From positions 1 through 64,000 of the forward strand of contig NZ_NKJI01000014.1 of assembly GCF_002277815.1 (NCBI RefSeq): a stretch of 64,000 nucleotides of DNA, written 5' to 3'. Positions 63,803-64,000 of this stretch are shown piece by piece. Position 1 is the stretch's first letter. Every line of letters starts with the position of its first letter. A program made the translations under genes and the position numbers. The DNA comes from Pseudomonas sp. ERMR1:02 (GTDB taxonomy: Bacteria > Pseudomonadota > Gammaproteobacteria > Pseudomonadales > Pseudomonadaceae). The notes under the pieces were generated by a model. It saw nothing but the letters and a program-made list of their open reading frames with translations. It was not told where the DNA came from and ran no database searches.

Positions 63803-64000
63803 ATGAACCTGTTTCAGCTCCGCGCTTTCGATGCCGTGGCCCGCGAGGGCAGTTTCACCAGGGCCGCCGAGCGGCTGTTCATCAGCCAGCCGGCGGTGAC
63901 CGGGCACATAAAGGCGCTGGAGGAGCACTACCAGATCACCCTGTTGCGCCGCACTGCGCGACGGGTGGAGTTGACGGAGGAGGGCACCAAACTGGCGGCC
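63803..64000 (+). CDS. LysR-family regulator, cut by window end
   Basis: First 66 residues of a LysR activator: helix-turn-helix with FTRAAERLFISQPAVTGHIK and LLRRTARRVELTEEG. It is divergent from phnW, so it probably controls 2-aminoethylphosphonate use. The frame continues past the window edge. Confidence 0.88.
   Translation, partial: MNLFQLRAFDAVAREGSFTRAAERLFISQPAVTGHIKALEEHYQITLLRRTARRVELTEEGTKLAA

Overview
The window is a chromosomal segment of a Pseudomonas, most likely of the P. fluorescens group. The evidence is the conserved order folD, tRNA cluster, tig, clpP, clpX, lon, hupB, ppiD, the repeated palindromes of the 'GGAGCGGGCTTGCTCGCG' type seen between genes, the phnX-phnW-LysR locus at the right end, and a GC-rich codon usage in the core genes. 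All names rest on reading the sequence by eye; no database search was possible.

Layout. (1) 1-21.1 kb is core genome: a DUF1993 protein, an MFS exporter, nhaR, a small lipoprotein, a TerC-type protein, pbpG, folD, four tRNAs, tig-clpP-clpX-lon-hupB-ppiD, a DUF2242 lipoprotein, an AraC regulator and a nitrilase-fold protein. (2) 21.2-36.8 kb is an accessory catabolic module. A TetR-type regulator faces a long, tightly packed operon: ring-hydroxylating dioxygenase (alpha, beta, Rieske ferredoxin, flavin/Fe-S reductase), dihydrodiol dehydrogenase, LigAB-type extradiol dioxygenase, meta-cleavage hydrolase, hydratase, aldolase, acylating acetaldehyde dehydrogenase, CoA ligase, a nitronate-monooxygenase-like flavoprotein, an OprD-type porin and a chemoreceptor. 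Three copies of a 16-bp palindrome (GATACA-N4-TGTATY) lie in the divergent control region. The starting substrate cannot be named from sequence. (3) 38.6-48.8 kb is a phenol hydroxylase module: dmpKLMNOP on the minus strand, driven by a near-perfect sigma-54 promoter with two enhancer palindromes, and a divergent DmpR/XylR-family activator. It lies between two inverted 504-bp copies of a broken histidine-kinase gene and beside IS66-type remnants. It also holds a secreted protein made of a 13-residue tandem repeat. (4) 48.9-57.5 kb is a mosaic: a gcdH-like pseudogene with an insertion-sequence scar, a second DmpR/XylR-type activator, an esterase, a MetA-type outer-membrane protein and a Baeyer-Villiger monooxygenase behind two sigma-54 promoters, then mobile-element debris. 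(5) 57.6-64 kb returns to ordinary chromosome: a FadH-type reductase, a PLP-dependent deaminase, cytochrome b561, phnX, phnW and a LysR gene cut by the window edge.

How the parts may work together. The Baeyer-Villiger monooxygenase and esterase could turn an aryl ketone into a phenol, and phenol hydroxylase would turn that into a catechol. No catechol dioxygenase lies next to the dmp genes, so catechol must be handled elsewhere. The TetR-controlled module by itself encodes dioxygenation, dehydrogenation, ring cleavage, hydrolysis and the lower path to pyruvate and acetyl-CoA.

Caution. At least eleven otherwise intact genes, including clpP and lon, are broken by one-base losses, mostly in short homopolymers. 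This pattern points to indel errors in the sequence rather than real pseudogenes. A few other loci (gcdH-like, the MetA-type gene, the SDR fragment, the RDF/transposase chimera) carry additional lesions and look genuinely decayed.
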